Assembly: GCF_001029285.1 (NCBI RefSeq)
Contig: NZ_LDZY01000003.1
Coordinates: forward strand, 62,001 to 126,000
Direction of reading: 5' to 3'
DNA: 64,000 nucleotides
DNA from: Desulfosporosinus acididurans
Lineage (GTDB): Bacteria; Bacillota; Desulfitobacteriia; Desulfitobacteriales; Desulfitobacteriaceae
Shown here: positions 8,568 through 17,497 of the stretch, piece by piece
Layout: every line of letters starts with the position of its first letter
Numbering within the stretch: position 1 is the first letter of the stretch
Program-made: the position numbers and the translations under genes
The notes under the pieces: model-generated
The model's database searches: none
Told to the model about the DNA's origin: nothing
The model's input: only the letters and a program-made list of their open reading frames with translations

Positions 8568-9224
8568 TTAATCGTTTATGAGAAATTTAAGCTTTCTGTT
8601 GACTGCATCTAGAGTCGCCTTAACCACTGCTTCTCGGTCATCACTCCGGACCAAAGCACATCCGGTCAAGGACTGCTCTCCCATAGGGGCTATTAAGGTT
8701 ATAGATACTAAAGCAACCTCTTGTTTAGCCAGTCGCATGATACCTACATCTTCAGTTACAAATATAAATTCTTTTAACGCAATGGATGCAATGGCCTTAA
8801 GGGTGGCATCGACGAAGAGGCGAAGTTTGTTATAGGCGGAAGATGGCCCTTCAGCAATTCCTTCAATCAGCTTGTCTCCAGACAATAGCTCGACTTTAAC
8901 TTCAGCCATACCATTGACGGTTCTGAGGGTAACGCCGACCAATTTTGGCCGGGTTGACTCAACAACAGCGAGTACGTTGTTTTCCTCATCATCCCCGATT
9001 TGCGCCACACTGATCTTTTTATGATCGATCTCCAAACCAAACTGTGCAGCCATCACTGATTCAACATCTCGGACTACCTGTTTAGGAGGTCTTCCTGAAT
9101 TAGCCAGAACATGAACTTCTTCGATTTCCCCTTGATTATTGAGATTAATACGAGCAGCGATCACCGATTTAATTTGCATAATAGCCTGCTCCCAGTCTTG
9201 GCTAGAAAAAGTCACTTCTGACAT
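8568..9224 (-). CDS. Conserved protein of unknown function
   Basis: I do not recognise the family with certainty. The 218-residue protein is soluble, with no signal peptide or membrane segment. I chose the ATG at 9224 (MSEVTFSSQDW) because GAGGAG lies about nine bases upstream. The frame stays open further upstream, but with no ribosome binding site there. Residues 1-75 include a charged segment ending VLANSGRPPKQVVRDVESV. The rest has two similar alpha/beta stretches (residues 75-140 and 145-218, each with a V/I-rich strand then ARLAV-like helix). It is transcribed alone and ends just outside the right inverted repeat at 8557. Confidence 0.6.
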   Translation of the reverse strand: MSEVTFSSQDWEQAIMQIKSVIAARINLNNQGEIEEVHVLANSGRPPKQVVRDVESVMAAQFGLEIDHKKISVAQIGDDEENNVLAVVESTRPKLVGVTLRTVNGMAEVKVELLSGDKLIEGIAEGPSSAYNKLRLFVDATLKAIASIALKEFIFVTEDVGIMRLAKQEVALVSITLIAPMGEQSLTGCALVRSDDREAVVKATLDAVNRKLKFLIND

Positions 9225-9508
9225 GAAAACTCTCCTCGATCCTTTAAAATAAAGTTTAAAGTTCCTATCCAAAGTTATTTTCGACGTGAAAATTCTTTTT
9301 CCTCCCATGTAACTGACAATTTTGACAAAAGTTTCATCCGGAATTTGCGATCATTAAATTCACATCCCGGTTTTCTAAAATCTTCATGGCTTTAAAATCC
9401 TATAGTAATCCATATAACAACAATAGTTTACCTAAAGCAAAAAAAGTGTGACGATGCACACTCATACTTATCCACAGGTCCAAAATATATACTTTCCTAT
9501 ACAACAAT

Positions 9509-9553
9509 AAAGAGTTGCAGCAAACCGGTTCTCCGGTTCACTGCAACTCTTTT
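9509..9553 (-). terminator. hcp terminator
   Basis: AAAGAGTTGCAG pairs with CTGCAACTCTTT, and an inner stem AACCGG/CCGGTT closes a four-base loop. The minus strand continues into a T-rich tail. It lies 14 bp beyond the hcp stop codon. Confidence 0.85.
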
Positions 9554-9566
9554 CTGCACCATTTAA

Positions 9567-11210
9567 TTATCCCAGGAAGATCTTCAGATCATCCTCAACA
9601 TTAGTGATACCTGCAATACCAAAGTTTTCAACGAGAACTTTAGCAACATTCGGGGATAAGAAGGCCGGGAGCGTGGGGCCTAAGTGAATGTTTTTTACAC
9701 CCAGATAAAGGAGAGCCAGTAAAACGATAACCGCTTTTTGCTCATACCAGGCGATGTTGTAGGAAATAGGAAGCTGGTTCACATCGTCAAGTCCAAAGAC
9801 TTCTTTGAGTTTCAGGGCTATTACTGCTAAGGAGTAGGAATCGTTGCATTGGCCCGCATCAAGAACTCTGGGAATGCCGCCGATATCTCCTAAGTTTAAT
9901 TTATTGTATTTATATTTTGCACATCCTGCGGTCAGAATCACAGTGTCTTTCGGCAAAGCCTCGGCGAAGTTGGCGTAATAGTCGCGACTCTTCATGCGGC
10001 CATCGCAGCCGGCCATGACGAAGAAGCGTTTAATGGCACCTGATTTTACTGCTTCAACAACTTTATCCGCCAGGGCCAGGACTTGATTGTGAGCGAAACC
10101 TCCGATTATTTCCCCTGTTTCAATCTCAGTGGGGGACGGGCATTGCTTAGCGTGTGCAATAAGAGCAGAGAAATCTTTGCTTTGGCCGTCAGCACGGTCA
10201 GAGATGTGCTTAATTCCTTCAAAGCCCACAGCTCCCGTTGTATAGAGGCGGTCTTTGTAGGAATCCTTGGGAGGAATCAGGCAGTTCGTGGTTAGTAAAA
10301 TCGGTCCATTGAAGGATTCGAATTCTTTATCTTGTTTGTACCAAGCATTTCCATAGTTGCCTACGAAATTGTCGTATTTCTTAAAGGCCGGATAGTAATG
10401 GGCCGGGAGCATTTCACCGTGAGTATAAACGTCAACACCTGTACCCTGGGTTTGAATCAGTAATTCTTCAAGATCTTTTAGATCGTGTCCACTGACCAGG
10501 ATGGCCGGATTGTTTCTGACCCCGATATTTACTTTAGTCAGTTCAGGATTGCCATAGGTTGTGGTATTAGCCTTGTCCAGAAGAGCCATAACCTCAACGC
10601 CATATTTTCCTGCTTCCAAGTTCAAGGCGACGAGAGCATCTGCTGCTAAGGTATCATCTAACGTAGCTGCTAAGGCCTTTTCAATGAAGGCAAAAATTCC
10701 ATCTTCTTTATAAGCCAAGGTATAAGCGTGTTCCGCATAGGCCGCCATGCCCTTTAGGCCGTAGGTGAGTAACTGTCTCAAAGAACGTACATCTTCATTT
10801 TCTGTCGTTAAAATTCCGACGAGAGCTGCCTTCTGATCAAATTCTCCAGCAGAACCTGTCCATGTTGCAGCGTCATTCAAGTCTGCAGATATGGTGCCGC
10901 CCGCTTTAATAATGGCTTGCTTGAGTTCATCGCGAAGTTTTAGCCCTTCTTCAATTCTTGCAACGAATCGGCTTCTGTCAAAGTTAGCATTGGTGATCGT
11001 AGTAAAGAGGCTTTCCATGATGAATTTATCAATCTCCGGTCTGACAATACCCATTTCTCGTGCTTGAAGGGCAAAGATAGAAATTCCTTTTAAGGTATAG
11101 ATGAGAAGATCTTGCAAATTAGCAACATTTTCTGTCTTCCCGCAAACTCCCTTAATGGTGCAGCCGGTTCCTTTCGCTGTTTCCTGACATTGATAGCAAA
11201 ACATACTCAT
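9567..11210 (-). CDS. hcp: Hydroxylamine reductase (hybrid-cluster protein)
   Basis: This 547-residue protein matches full-length Hcp. The N-terminal cluster ligands are C5, C8, C17 and C23, the Cx2Cx8Cx5C spacing of class I Hcp from anaerobes. Downstream hybrid-cluster segments include [50 protein letters not shown] and [10 protein letters not shown], which supply the His, Glu and Cys ligands. Hcp reduces nitric oxide or hydroxylamine in the cytoplasm and protects against nitrosative stress. The start follows AGGGGGAT. A palindrome typical of CRP/FNR regulators lies 107 bp upstream. No hcr reductase gene is adjacent, as is usual for class I. Confidence 0.95.
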   Translation of the reverse strand: MSMFCYQCQETAKGTGCTIKGVCGKTENVANLQDLLIYTLKGISIFALQAREMGIVRPEIDKFIMESLFTTITNANFDRSRFVARIEEGLKLRDELKQAIIKAGGTISADLNDAATWTGSAGEFDQKAALVGILTTENEDVRSLRQLLTYGLKGMAAYAEHAYTLAYKEDGIFAFIEKALAATLDDTLAADALVALNLEAGKYGVEVMALLDKANTTTYGNPELTKVNIGVRNNPAILVSGHDLKDLEELLIQTQGTGVDVYTHGEMLPAHYYPAFKKYDNFVGNYGNAWYKQDKEFESFNGPILLTTNCLIPPKDSYKDRLYTTGAVGFEGIKHISDRADGQSKDFSALIAHAKQCPSPTEIETGEIIGGFAHNQVLALADKVVEAVKSGAIKRFFVMAGCDGRMKSRDYYANFAEALPKDTVILTAGCAKYKYNKLNLGDIGGIPRVLDAGQCNDSYSLAVIALKLKEVFGLDDVNQLPISYNIAWYEQKAVIVLLALLYLGVKNIHLGPTLPAFLSPNVAKVLVENFGIAGITNVEDDLKIFLG

Positions 11211-11316
11211 TCGTGTATCCCCCTAAATTTTATTTAAAGTTTTGTCTTAACTCAACCTGACAATAGTTAGTTTAAAGCAAATTAGGGGAAAACACTGTGA
11301 CCAAGACAAGTCTTTT

Positions 11317-11336
11317 GGTGTGATAAAAGTCACACC
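11317..11336. promoter_or_regulatory. CRP/FNR-type operator upstream of hcp
   Basis: GGTGTGATAAAAGTCACACC is a perfect palindrome with 7-bp arms and a 6-bp spacer, the layout bound by CRP/FNR-family regulators such as HcpR. A half site (CTGTGACC) lies at 11295-11302. It sits 107 bp before the hcp start. The regulator itself is not in the window. Confidence 0.7.
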
Positions 11337-11340
11337 CAGG

Positions 11341-11512
11341 GAACTTGTTCAGCTCAAGCTGAACATCGGGGTTTCAGATACAATAATGTCCAATGGACAT
11401 TATTGCCGAGCCGCCTTTCCCAATAAGAATACTTAGCGGCGAAGGAGGACTCTACCCCACCTGAAGTTAACGAAGGACCAAGGGGATGTGTAGAAACTTA
11501 GGGTTAAAAATT
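11341..11512 (+). repeat. Dispersed hairpin element, type I, copy B
   Basis: It starts GAACTTGTTCAGCTCAAGCTGAAC, whose inner part is a hairpin. It contains a perfect internal hairpin (11381-11405, CAATAATGTCC/GGACATTATTG), then CCGCC/GCGGCG and the shared AAGGAGGACTC, and ends in degenerate GGGTTAAAAATT. It lies between the hcp operator and the GntR-ABC operon. Confidence 0.7.
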
Positions 11513-11533
11513 AAAAGTGAATTCAGATAGCGA

Positions 11534-11576
11534 AAGGCGATCTCGCTTCACTGGTATTGTGGAGTAAGATCGCCTT
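11534..11576 (-). terminator. Probable terminator of the GntR-ABC operon
   Basis: AAGGCGATCT pairs with AGATCGCCTT around a 23-base loop, 47 bp after the last gene of the operon. The trailing T tract is weak, so termination is only probable. Confidence 0.45.
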
Positions 11577-11622
11577 AAATTGAATGATTAACAAGGAGAA
11601 GCGGGGATAAACTGAATCACTG

Positions 11623-12336
11623 TTAATCCTTATCGAGGTATTGTAAGTAATTCTGCCCTTTATCAATCTTCATACTTTTAGGAACTCTCAATAAAACTTC
11701 ACTCCAACCGAAACTTGAGCTTAAACCATTTTGCAAGTTCACCGCATTTTTTCCTTCAAATTGGCTCTGAGTAAAATTCGACTTGAATAATTTAAGTGTT
11801 AACGTTTGTTGAACAGGTTCTATTACCAATAATCCATCCTGAAAGATAACTTTGGGCGGCTGAAGCAGCTTTGTATAATCCGTCTCTCCAACATAAAAAG
11901 GAGTACTATAGGTCGAAACATCGATTTTGCCGTCATCCGCCTCTTTCTGCTCAACATAAATTTGAAAGTGTCCCGGGTTCGGGGCAAACCCAAGTTTTAC
12001 TGCCCTTTGATCTATTTTAAATGTTTGGCGGCTGTTTAAATACAGCCCGGGCTGGCTCTCAAAGTCCTTCTGGGTTCTAATAGAATAAGAGGTAGTCCAT
12101 ACATTTCCTTTTTGTATGCCCCCCCCTGTATGGCTTCTCTCCATCAATCCAAAACCATGATTGGGCAATACTGCTGCAATCACAACGGATAAGATCAGGC
12201 CAAGGAGGTAAACGCCTGCTATAATCGCACTTTTGCGCCAGCTCATAAAGGTCACAACTATAGTTCCAAGTTTCCTTGCCAGCATAATTACAACAACCAA
12301 GATGGCAACAGCTATGGGAAGACCAATAATACTCAT
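11623..12336 (-). CDS. Membrane-anchored protein of a GntR-ABC operon
   Basis: I do not recognise a named family. The ATG at 12336 (MSIIGLPIAV) is chosen because GGAGGTGAGG precedes it and it overlaps the stop of the upstream permease (ATGA). The 237 residues start with two membrane helices (1-22 and 35-58), followed by about 180 residues outside the membrane that are rich in beta-type segments. The position at the end of a regulator-ATPase-permease operon suggests an accessory subunit of the transporter, comparable to the extra membrane proteins of ytr-type operons. No enzymatic motif was seen. Confidence 0.65.
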   Translation of the reverse strand: MSIIGLPIAVAILVVVIMLARKLGTIVVTFMSWRKSAIIAGVYLLGLILSVVIAAVLPNHGFGLMERSHTGGGIQKGNVWTTSYSIRTQKDFESQPGLYLNSRQTFKIDQRAVKLGFAPNPGHFQIYVEQKEADDGKIDVSTYSTPFYVGETDYTKLLQPPKVIFQDGLLVIEPVQQTLTLKLFKSNFTQSQFEGKNAVNLQNGLSSSFGWSEVLLRVPKSMKIDKGQNYLQYLDKD

Positions 12337-13064
12337 TTCCTCACCTCCATGCGATTGGAAAGCAAACAACTGAGGGAAAACACGATTAGAGACGAAAGAA
12401 TAATTCTTATGGCAAATAGTAACGGCGATGTTTCGGAGGCAAAGAAATCAAAGGATAACTTTAACATTTGCGGATTTACTTTTTCCAGTCCGAAGAGAGC
12501 CGCGGGGTATAATACTACAAAGAGCACATGGATCTGAATTAAGATTCCTAACAGATAACCCATGGAAGCAATCAGGGTCATATAAAGACCTGTCGTAATA
12601 ATCCCTAACAAAATGTCTGAAAAAACCGGGTAGAAACCATTTACCCCTATCTGGGAGCGGTCAAAGGCAAAATACATTATGATTTTAAGCACAAAGCCCA
12701 TTAAAGATGACGATATGCTGCCGAAGATTATTGTTGTCAGCAATAGTCCTATATTGGACAAATGACTTGATAAACGGTTCGTAACAAGAGTAAAATCCAT
12801 AGTTTTAGAATTAATTGATGTCAATCTTAAAGACATAAAGAAAATCCAAATAAATGTAAAACTAATTATTATATCTGCGGAGAAATATTTGACATTGACC
12901 CTCAATGTTTCAGAAACACTGGACATACTCTGAATTCCGCTGAGGGAAAATAATAAGGCCAAAACTTGGATAAAGATCAGAGAGTAGACCCCGGACGAAT
13001 TGGCCTTTAATTTATAGACATACTGGCGAGAAGCGATAGACAATAAATTATTGTTTAAAGACAT
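12333..13064 (-). CDS. ABC-2-type permease of a GntR-ABC operon
   Basis: The 243-residue integral membrane protein has about six hydrophobic segments. The start at 13064 (MSLNNNLLSIASRQYVYKL) is preceded by GGGGGATTG at proper distance and lies 17 bp inside the end of the ATPase gene, a translationally coupled arrangement. The pattern of six helices with no conserved enzyme motif fits an ABC-2 or YtrC/D-like permease paired with the upstream ATPase. The substrate is unknown. Similar operons in Bacillus respond to cell-wall-active antibiotics, but that is family knowledge and not shown here. Confidence 0.72.
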   Translation of the reverse strand: MSLNNNLLSIASRQYVYKLKANSSGVYSLIFIQVLALLFSLSGIQSMSSVSETLRVNVKYFSADIIISFTFIWIFFMSLRLTSINSKTMDFTLVTNRLSSHLSNIGLLLTTIIFGSISSSLMGFVLKIIMYFAFDRSQIGVNGFYPVFSDILLGIITTGLYMTLIASMGYLLGILIQIHVLFVVLYPAALFGLEKVNPQMLKLSFDFFASETSPLLFAIRIILSSLIVFSLSCLLSNRMEVRK

Positions 13065-13944
13065 GATCAATCCCCCCTTTGGCATTGCCTGTTAAGTAGA
13101 TGCACAAGTCTTCCAGAGACACCGGCAGAAGTTCAAGATCCTCATGTTTAAGGAATTGTTGAGAGGTCAATCCTTGATTTTTTATCACTGCATACAAACT
13201 CCCCTGGGCGAACTCCTCAGTATGTAGAATTTCCTGCCCCTTCAACCGTTCTAAAACCGTTTGCTTTGGTCCCTTAAGACCAAGAGCATATTCCTTAAGC
13301 TCAAGGACCGATTGGTGAAGGCATTTTGTCCCGTCCCTGAGAAGAAGAATATCTTCTAAAATATCCTCCACTTCACTCAGCAAGTGACTAGAAAGGATTA
13401 TAGTACGAGGATATTCCAAATAGTCCTTAAGCAACGCCCTATAGAAGTCTTTTCGTACAGCAGAGTCCATCCCGCTTGTCGGTTCATCAAAGATGGTCAG
13501 CGGGCAACGGGCAGCTAGACCGATGATCATGTTAAATGTACTTTGATTGCCTTTGGATAAGCTGCCATGCCGCTGCTTTGGATTGAAGGAAAAATAGTCA
13601 AATAATCCGTGGGCAAGTTTGGCGTTCCAATTTTGATAGTAGTGAGCAACTTCGGTTAAGATATCATCGAGACTAAAGGCAGTGGGAAAAGCCATATGAT
13701 TGTCGATGAAGATGATATTGGCAGAGACCTGAAGACTGTCAAAGGGATTGTGAGAAAATACGTTGATCTCTCCCCGGCTGGGCTTCAAATACCCGGCTAT
13801 GAGCTTCAGCAGCGTTGTTTTTCCCGCACCATTTCTGCCTATTAGGCCGGTAAGTTTATTTTCTTCGATTTGGAAGGTCAGATTGTCTAAGGCTAAAGTT
13901 TTGCCATAGGATTTGGTAAGATTCTCCCCCTGAATAACTGTCAT
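13048..13944 (-). CDS. ABC transporter ATP-binding protein (YtrB-like)
   Basis: The 298-residue ATPase has Walker A GRNGAGKTT at about 35-43, Walker B TIFDEPTSGMD at about 155-165 and the switch His in SSHLLSEVED. The signature is SLSKGNQS, which departs from LSGGQ as it often does in YtrB-like proteins. The C-terminal 80 residues form a YtrB-type extension. It overlaps the GntR gene by 4 bp and the permease by 17 bp, so the four genes are one transcript. It powers the permease at 12333-13064. Confidence 0.85.
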   Translation of the reverse strand: MTVIQGENLTKSYGKTLALDNLTFQIEENKLTGLIGRNGAGKTTLLKLIAGYLKPSRGEINVFSHNPFDSLQVSANIIFIDNHMAFPTAFSLDDILTEVAHYYQNWNAKLAHGLFDYFSFNPKQRHGSLSKGNQSTFNMIIGLAARCPLTIFDEPTSGMDSAVRKDFYRALLKDYLEYPRTIILSSHLLSEVEDILEDILLLRDGTKCLHQSVLELKEYALGLKGPKQTVLERLKGQEILHTEEFAQGSLYAVIKNQGLTSQQFLKHEDLELLPVSLEDLCIYLTGNAKGGIDHVFKQ

Positions 13945-14327
13945 TCTTTATCCTCCTCAATCTCATTGAAAACCTGGTGTATTAAATCCATTAATTCGGT
14001 CTCTTTAACATCCAGATGCTTCGCTTCAAGAACAATTTCGTTAATCAGCTGTTTCAAAACCTGACTTCTGCGTTTATGAAGAATAAACTGTTTGGCATTC
14101 GGCGCTACAAACAAACCCAAGCCCCGCTTCTTATAAGCAATAGTTTCATCGACGAGAATATTGAGCCCTTTGGCTGCGGTAGCAGGATTAATATTAAACA
14201 TTTCTGCCAGTTGGTATTGCGAGTAAATACGCTCCCCTTCTTTAAGGTTAGCCCGCAAAATTTCCGTTTCCAGCCATTCAGATATTTGAATGTAGATAGG
14301 TTTCATACTGTCGGAATTCAGGATCAC
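13941..14327 (-). CDS. GntR-family regulator (YtrA subfamily)
   Basis: The 128-residue protein has a GntR winged helix (residues 7-75, with MKPIYIQISEWLE, YSQYQLAEMFNINPATAAKGL and KRGLGLFV) and a short helical tail, the size of YtrA regulators. I chose GTG at 14327 because GGGAAGTGAG precedes it. An ATG 29 codons earlier would add residues not usual for the family. It is the first gene of the operon it probably represses. A palindrome CATTAC-N4-GTAATG lies 41 bp upstream of the start. Binding by this protein is inferred. Confidence 0.82.
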   Translation of the reverse strand: MILNSDSMKPIYIQISEWLETEILRANLKEGERIYSQYQLAEMFNINPATAAKGLNILVDETIAYKKRGLGLFVAPNAKQFILHKRRSQVLKQLINEIVLEAKHLDVKETELMDLIHQVFNEIEEDKE

Positions 14328-14368
14328 ATTCTCACTTCCCAAATTAGAGATGTTAGGGACATGTAGTA

Positions 14369-14384
14369 CATTACTGATGTAATG
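14369..14384. promoter_or_regulatory. Candidate operator of the GntR-ABC operon
   Basis: CATTACTGATGTAATG is a perfect 6-4-6 palindrome upstream of the GntR start, where an autorepressor would bind. Its sequence differs from the Bacillus YtrA box as I know it, so identification rests on position and symmetry. Confidence 0.45.
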
Positions 14385-14498
14385 CAGTATATAGTGTTTG
14401 GTGTTATTTTTCAACGTAAAATTGATTCATTAATGTCGAAAAACCATAAAGAATATAACTGGAAGGATATTCCATATTTGCAGAGAAAGCCTACTAGG

Positions 14499-14678
14499 GA
14501 ATTCGTTCACCTAAAGCTGAACATCGGAGCTTCGGTGACGAAAGTGTCCTGTGGGCACTTTCGCCGAAAGCGCCTAGCCCATAACAAATACTATCGCGCT
14601 GAAGGATGGACTCTGTCCCCACCGAAGCAAGGTATGGGAACCACTCCCACTTGTAGAGGCAGGAGTCTTACGATTGAT
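14499..14678 (+). repeat. Dispersed hairpin element, type II, copy C
   Basis: This is the fullest type II copy. It starts GAATTCGTTCAC and ends GTCTTACGATTGATTGAA. Stems seen are GCTTCGGTG (14529-14537) with CACCGAAGC (14620-14628), an internal hairpin at 14539-14563 (CGAAAGTGTCC/GGGCACTTTCG), AGCGC (14569-14573) with GCGCT (14596-14600), and a right-end hairpin near CACTCCCACTTG. An open frame covers most of it (14382-14681), but its sequence is that of the repeat and I do not call it a gene. Confidence 0.75.
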
Positions 14679-14756
14679 TGAATACTGTATGAAACATTAT
14701 AGGATGTGAAAAAATGAAATTGATAATAATCTTATTATTAATCGGCAGCGGTCTTT

Positions 14757-15520
14757 CTATTGCTGACAGGCTGTTTTCAATTGAAGGCTGATAGCCCTCG
14801 ATTCGTCTATCAAGGTAATCTTTAACATCGGCTCCACAAATCGATAAGCTCCACGCCCTGTTTTTTCGATGATTACCTTGTCAATGAGCAGATCGACGGC
14901 CCTCTTAATGTCGTTGGGATTCCCGCTCATCCCAGAGTAAATAAGGAGCCCCTTCGCTAAACTAATCAAAACTCGGCGAGAATTGCCTAAACTCCCTAAC
15001 TCATCCAGAAGCTCATCAGAGACCGGAGATAATGACAGCAGCGCCCCTTCAAAACCAAGCCTGACAAAATCCAAGCTTAAGGTCTTTACCCCAGCTTCGA
15101 GCAAGGAATAATATATTTCTGAACATAAAAGCATGGTATCTTGAGGATGTCCTTTGCTTAACGTTAGGATCTCTGAAATTACGCGGTCATTAAGCATAAT
15201 ATTTTGCGCTTGGAATTTACGAGTTATATAATCCACCAGGCCTCTGAAGGAATCGAAGGAATAGGTAAAATTGTTGCAAAACGATAAAAGGCTTGTCTCT
15301 TATCGCCAAAAATGGTATTCATCATGCCTTCTTTAGACCCGAGGAAAAGATAAGCGACATTTTGGTGTGCTTGGAAGTAAGAGCGCATGACCTTGAGTGC
15401 ATCTTCACCGGCAATCCGAATAACCTCTTGAAATTCATCGAAGACCAGGATCATATGTTTCTTATTCATCACTCTTGCTTTCGCTCGGTAAACCAATGAA
15501 AAAAAGTACTCGAAAAGGCG
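14757..15520 (-). pseudogene. Broken AAA ATPase (archaeal-type ATPase family)
   Basis: Two frames must be joined near 15233. The upstream part has Walker B (MILVFDEFQEV) and the sensor-like YLFLGSKEGMM. The downstream part begins DYITRKFQAQ and holds a winged-helix-like tail with GNPNDIKRAVDLLIDK. In an intact protein, FATILPIPSIPSEAW would run straight into DYITRKF. The N-terminal half with Walker A is missing. Upstream the frame meets a stop and the ABC-exporter terminator. This is therefore a truncated and frameshifted relic of an ATPase_2-type protein. Confidence 0.75.
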
Positions 15521-15538
15521 TTAAAACGTCTTTTCGAG
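15500..15538 (-). terminator. Terminator of the ABC exporter operon
   Basis: On the minus strand CTCGAAAAGACGT pairs with GCGCC-like ACGCCTTTTCGAG (13 bp with one G-T pair) around a TTTA loop. It is followed by TAC and seven T residues. It lies 80 bp past the end of the exporter gene. Confidence 0.85.
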
Positions 15539-15619
15539 CTAATTTGTTTTACTTTATTTTCTAAAAGCGATTTTGAATAACCCTGCTATTTTCCCAATCG
15601 TCAAAAGCCAGAGCAGTTG

Positions 15620-17497
15620 TTAAAAGACTTTAAACGAATCGGCATCTGATTCCAGCTTATCCTCATATCCCATTTGGCTTATTACCATTTCATAATAAGC
15701 CCCTTTGCTTCTCATAAGTTCATCATGAGTTCCGCTCTCCAATATTTTTCCGCTGCCGATAACCATTATTTTGTCAGCATCGCGAATGGTTGAAAGTCGA
15801 TGAGCAATTAAAAAGCTCGTCCGATTTTTCATGAGAGTCAACAGTGCATGCTGAATTTCTTTTTCGGTCTTGGTATCAACACTGCTTGTAGCCTCATCAA
15901 GAATTAAAATCGGAGCGTCGCATAGTATGGCCCGGGCGATAGCCAGTAATTGGCGCTGTCCTTGACTAAGGTTATCTGTACTGCCGGTTACGATCGTATC
16001 ATAGCCTTTGGGCAAACGGGTTATAAATTCGTCGCCATGAGCCAGCTTAGCGGCCTCTTTGACTTCCTCATCTGAGGCAGAAGGTCTTGAATAACGGATA
16101 TTATCGTAGATCGTACCTGTAAAGAGACAAGTATCTTGTAATACGACTGAGAAACAGCTTCTTAAGTTTTTTCTGGCAATTTCCGTAATATCCCTGTTGT
16201 CAATGAGAATTTTCCCTTGGTCCAGCTCATAAAAACGAGTTAATAAATTGACAATCGTCGTTTTTCCAGCACCTGTTTCACCGACTAAAGCAACAACTTC
16301 ACCAGGGCTGACTTTAAAGTTGATATCCGTTAACACCGGTTTGCCGGGATTATAGAAAAACGTGACATTACGAAATTCGACCGCTCCTTGAGGGTCAGTT
16401 AGTTCTTTTATATCCGCTCGGTCAGGGACTTCTTCTTTTTCGTCCATGATTTCAAAGACTCTTTCCGCACCGGCCAAGGCCGATTGGATGTTATTAAACA
16501 TTCCGGCAATATTATTTAAAGGCTGACCGAATTGTTTGGAGTAGGTCAGAAAACTTACGACCACCCCAACAGTTATGACTCCTTTAACTGACAATATTCC
16601 ACCTGTACAGGCAATGATAGCAAAGCTCAGGTTATTAATAACATTCATAAACGGCATCATAAAACCAGCCCAGATTTGAGCCTTTGTCGAATAATCACAA
16701 AGCTCCTGATTGGTATTCCCAAAATCCGTCAGAACATTTTGCTGCTGGTTAAAGGCTTTGACCATCTTCAAACCGTTAATGCTCTCTTCAATTACACCGT
16801 TTAACGCACCCAGCTTTTGCTGCTGCCCTAAAAAATAGCCTCGGCTGCGTCTGGTAATTGTTTTGGTTAACAAGAAAAACAGTGGTATGGATATCATGGC
16901 AACGAGCGTCAAAATGGGGCTTAGGACGAGCATCATAATAAAGGAACCTGCAATAGTAAAAACGCTCGCGATAAGCTGAGTCGTCGTCTGGGAAATAGTG
17001 CTGCTGATATTATCAACATCATTAGTAACCCTGCTCATAGTGTCCCCGTGTGATCTCGTGTCATAAAAATCCAGGGGGATGTTCTGCAGCTTAGCAAAAA
17101 ACTCGGTTCGAATGTGTTTGACAAGTTTTTGGGTAACCTTGGCCATCAGAATGCCATTGGATGTATCAAGAAGCCAGCCGGCAAGGTAACATGCCACCAG
17201 AATCAGGATATAGTCTGCCAATAATGATTTATCGACAGTATTGGTTTGGGGATGGAAGGTATTGATTGCCATGCCTAAAAAAAGCGGGGTAAATAAGGCG
17301 ACTGTGGCGGAAGTGACTGTTAAAGCGATTGACAGAAAGAAGGACCTTCGCCATAACATAAAGATCCCCAGCAGTCTTTGCAGCGTTGCTTTTGTGTTTT
17401 TCGGCTTTTCTGTGGGAGCAAATCGTCTTGGCCCTCCGCCGCCAATCCTGCCCAAGTTAGGCATATTTTCAAAGCTTTTATTGTTACTCTTAGCCAT
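15620..17497 (-). CDS. Heterodimeric ABC exporter, subunit with consensus NBD
   Basis: This 625-residue half-transporter has six membrane helices (about 50-340) fused to an ATP-binding domain. Walker A is GETGAGKTT, the signature is LSQGQRQ, Walker B is LILDEATS with the catalytic Glu, and the H-loop is IAHRLS. Its start overlaps the end of the partner gene. The partner has substitutions at the catalytic Glu and switch His, so the pair is probably an asymmetric heterodimer like BmrC/BmrD or TM287/288, exporting drugs or lipids. The N-terminal 45 residues are charged and Gly-rich (IGGGGPRRF) and precede the first helix. The substrate is not known. Confidence 0.88.
   Translation of the reverse strand: MAKSNNKSFENMPNLGRIGGGGPRRFAPTEKPKNTKATLQRLLGIFMLWRRSFFLSIALTVTSATVALFTPLFLGMAINTFHPQTNTVDKSLLADYILILVACYLAGWLLDTSNGILMAKVTQKLVKHIRTEFFAKLQNIPLDFYDTRSHGDTMSRVTNDVDNISSTISQTTTQLIASVFTIAGSFIMMLVLSPILTLVAMISIPLFFLLTKTITRRSRGYFLGQQQKLGALNGVIEESINGLKMVKAFNQQQNVLTDFGNTNQELCDYSTKAQIWAGFMMPFMNVINNLSFAIIACTGGILSVKGVITVGVVVSFLTYSKQFGQPLNNIAGMFNNIQSALAGAERVFEIMDEKEEVPDRADIKELTDPQGAVEFRNVTFFYNPGKPVLTDINFKVSPGEVVALVGETGAGKTTIVNLLTRFYELDQGKILIDNRDITEIARKNLRSCFSVVLQDTCLFTGTIYDNIRYSRPSASDEEVKEAAKLAHGDEFITRLPKGYDTIVTGSTDNLSQGQRQLLAIARAILCDAPILILDEATSSVDTKTEKEIQHALLTLMKNRTSFLIAHRLSTIRDADKIMVIGSGKILESGTHDELMRSKGAYYEMVISQMGYEDKLESDADSFKVF

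Noticed and set aside
14382-14681. A 99-codon frame through a dispersed repeat
   Set aside because: The frame is not kept in the sister copies, and the bases are better explained by paired stems of the repeat.
14714-14788. A 24-codon hydrophobic frame next to copy C
   Set aside because: It overlaps the broken ATPase and has only a weak ribosome binding site, so chance is likely.
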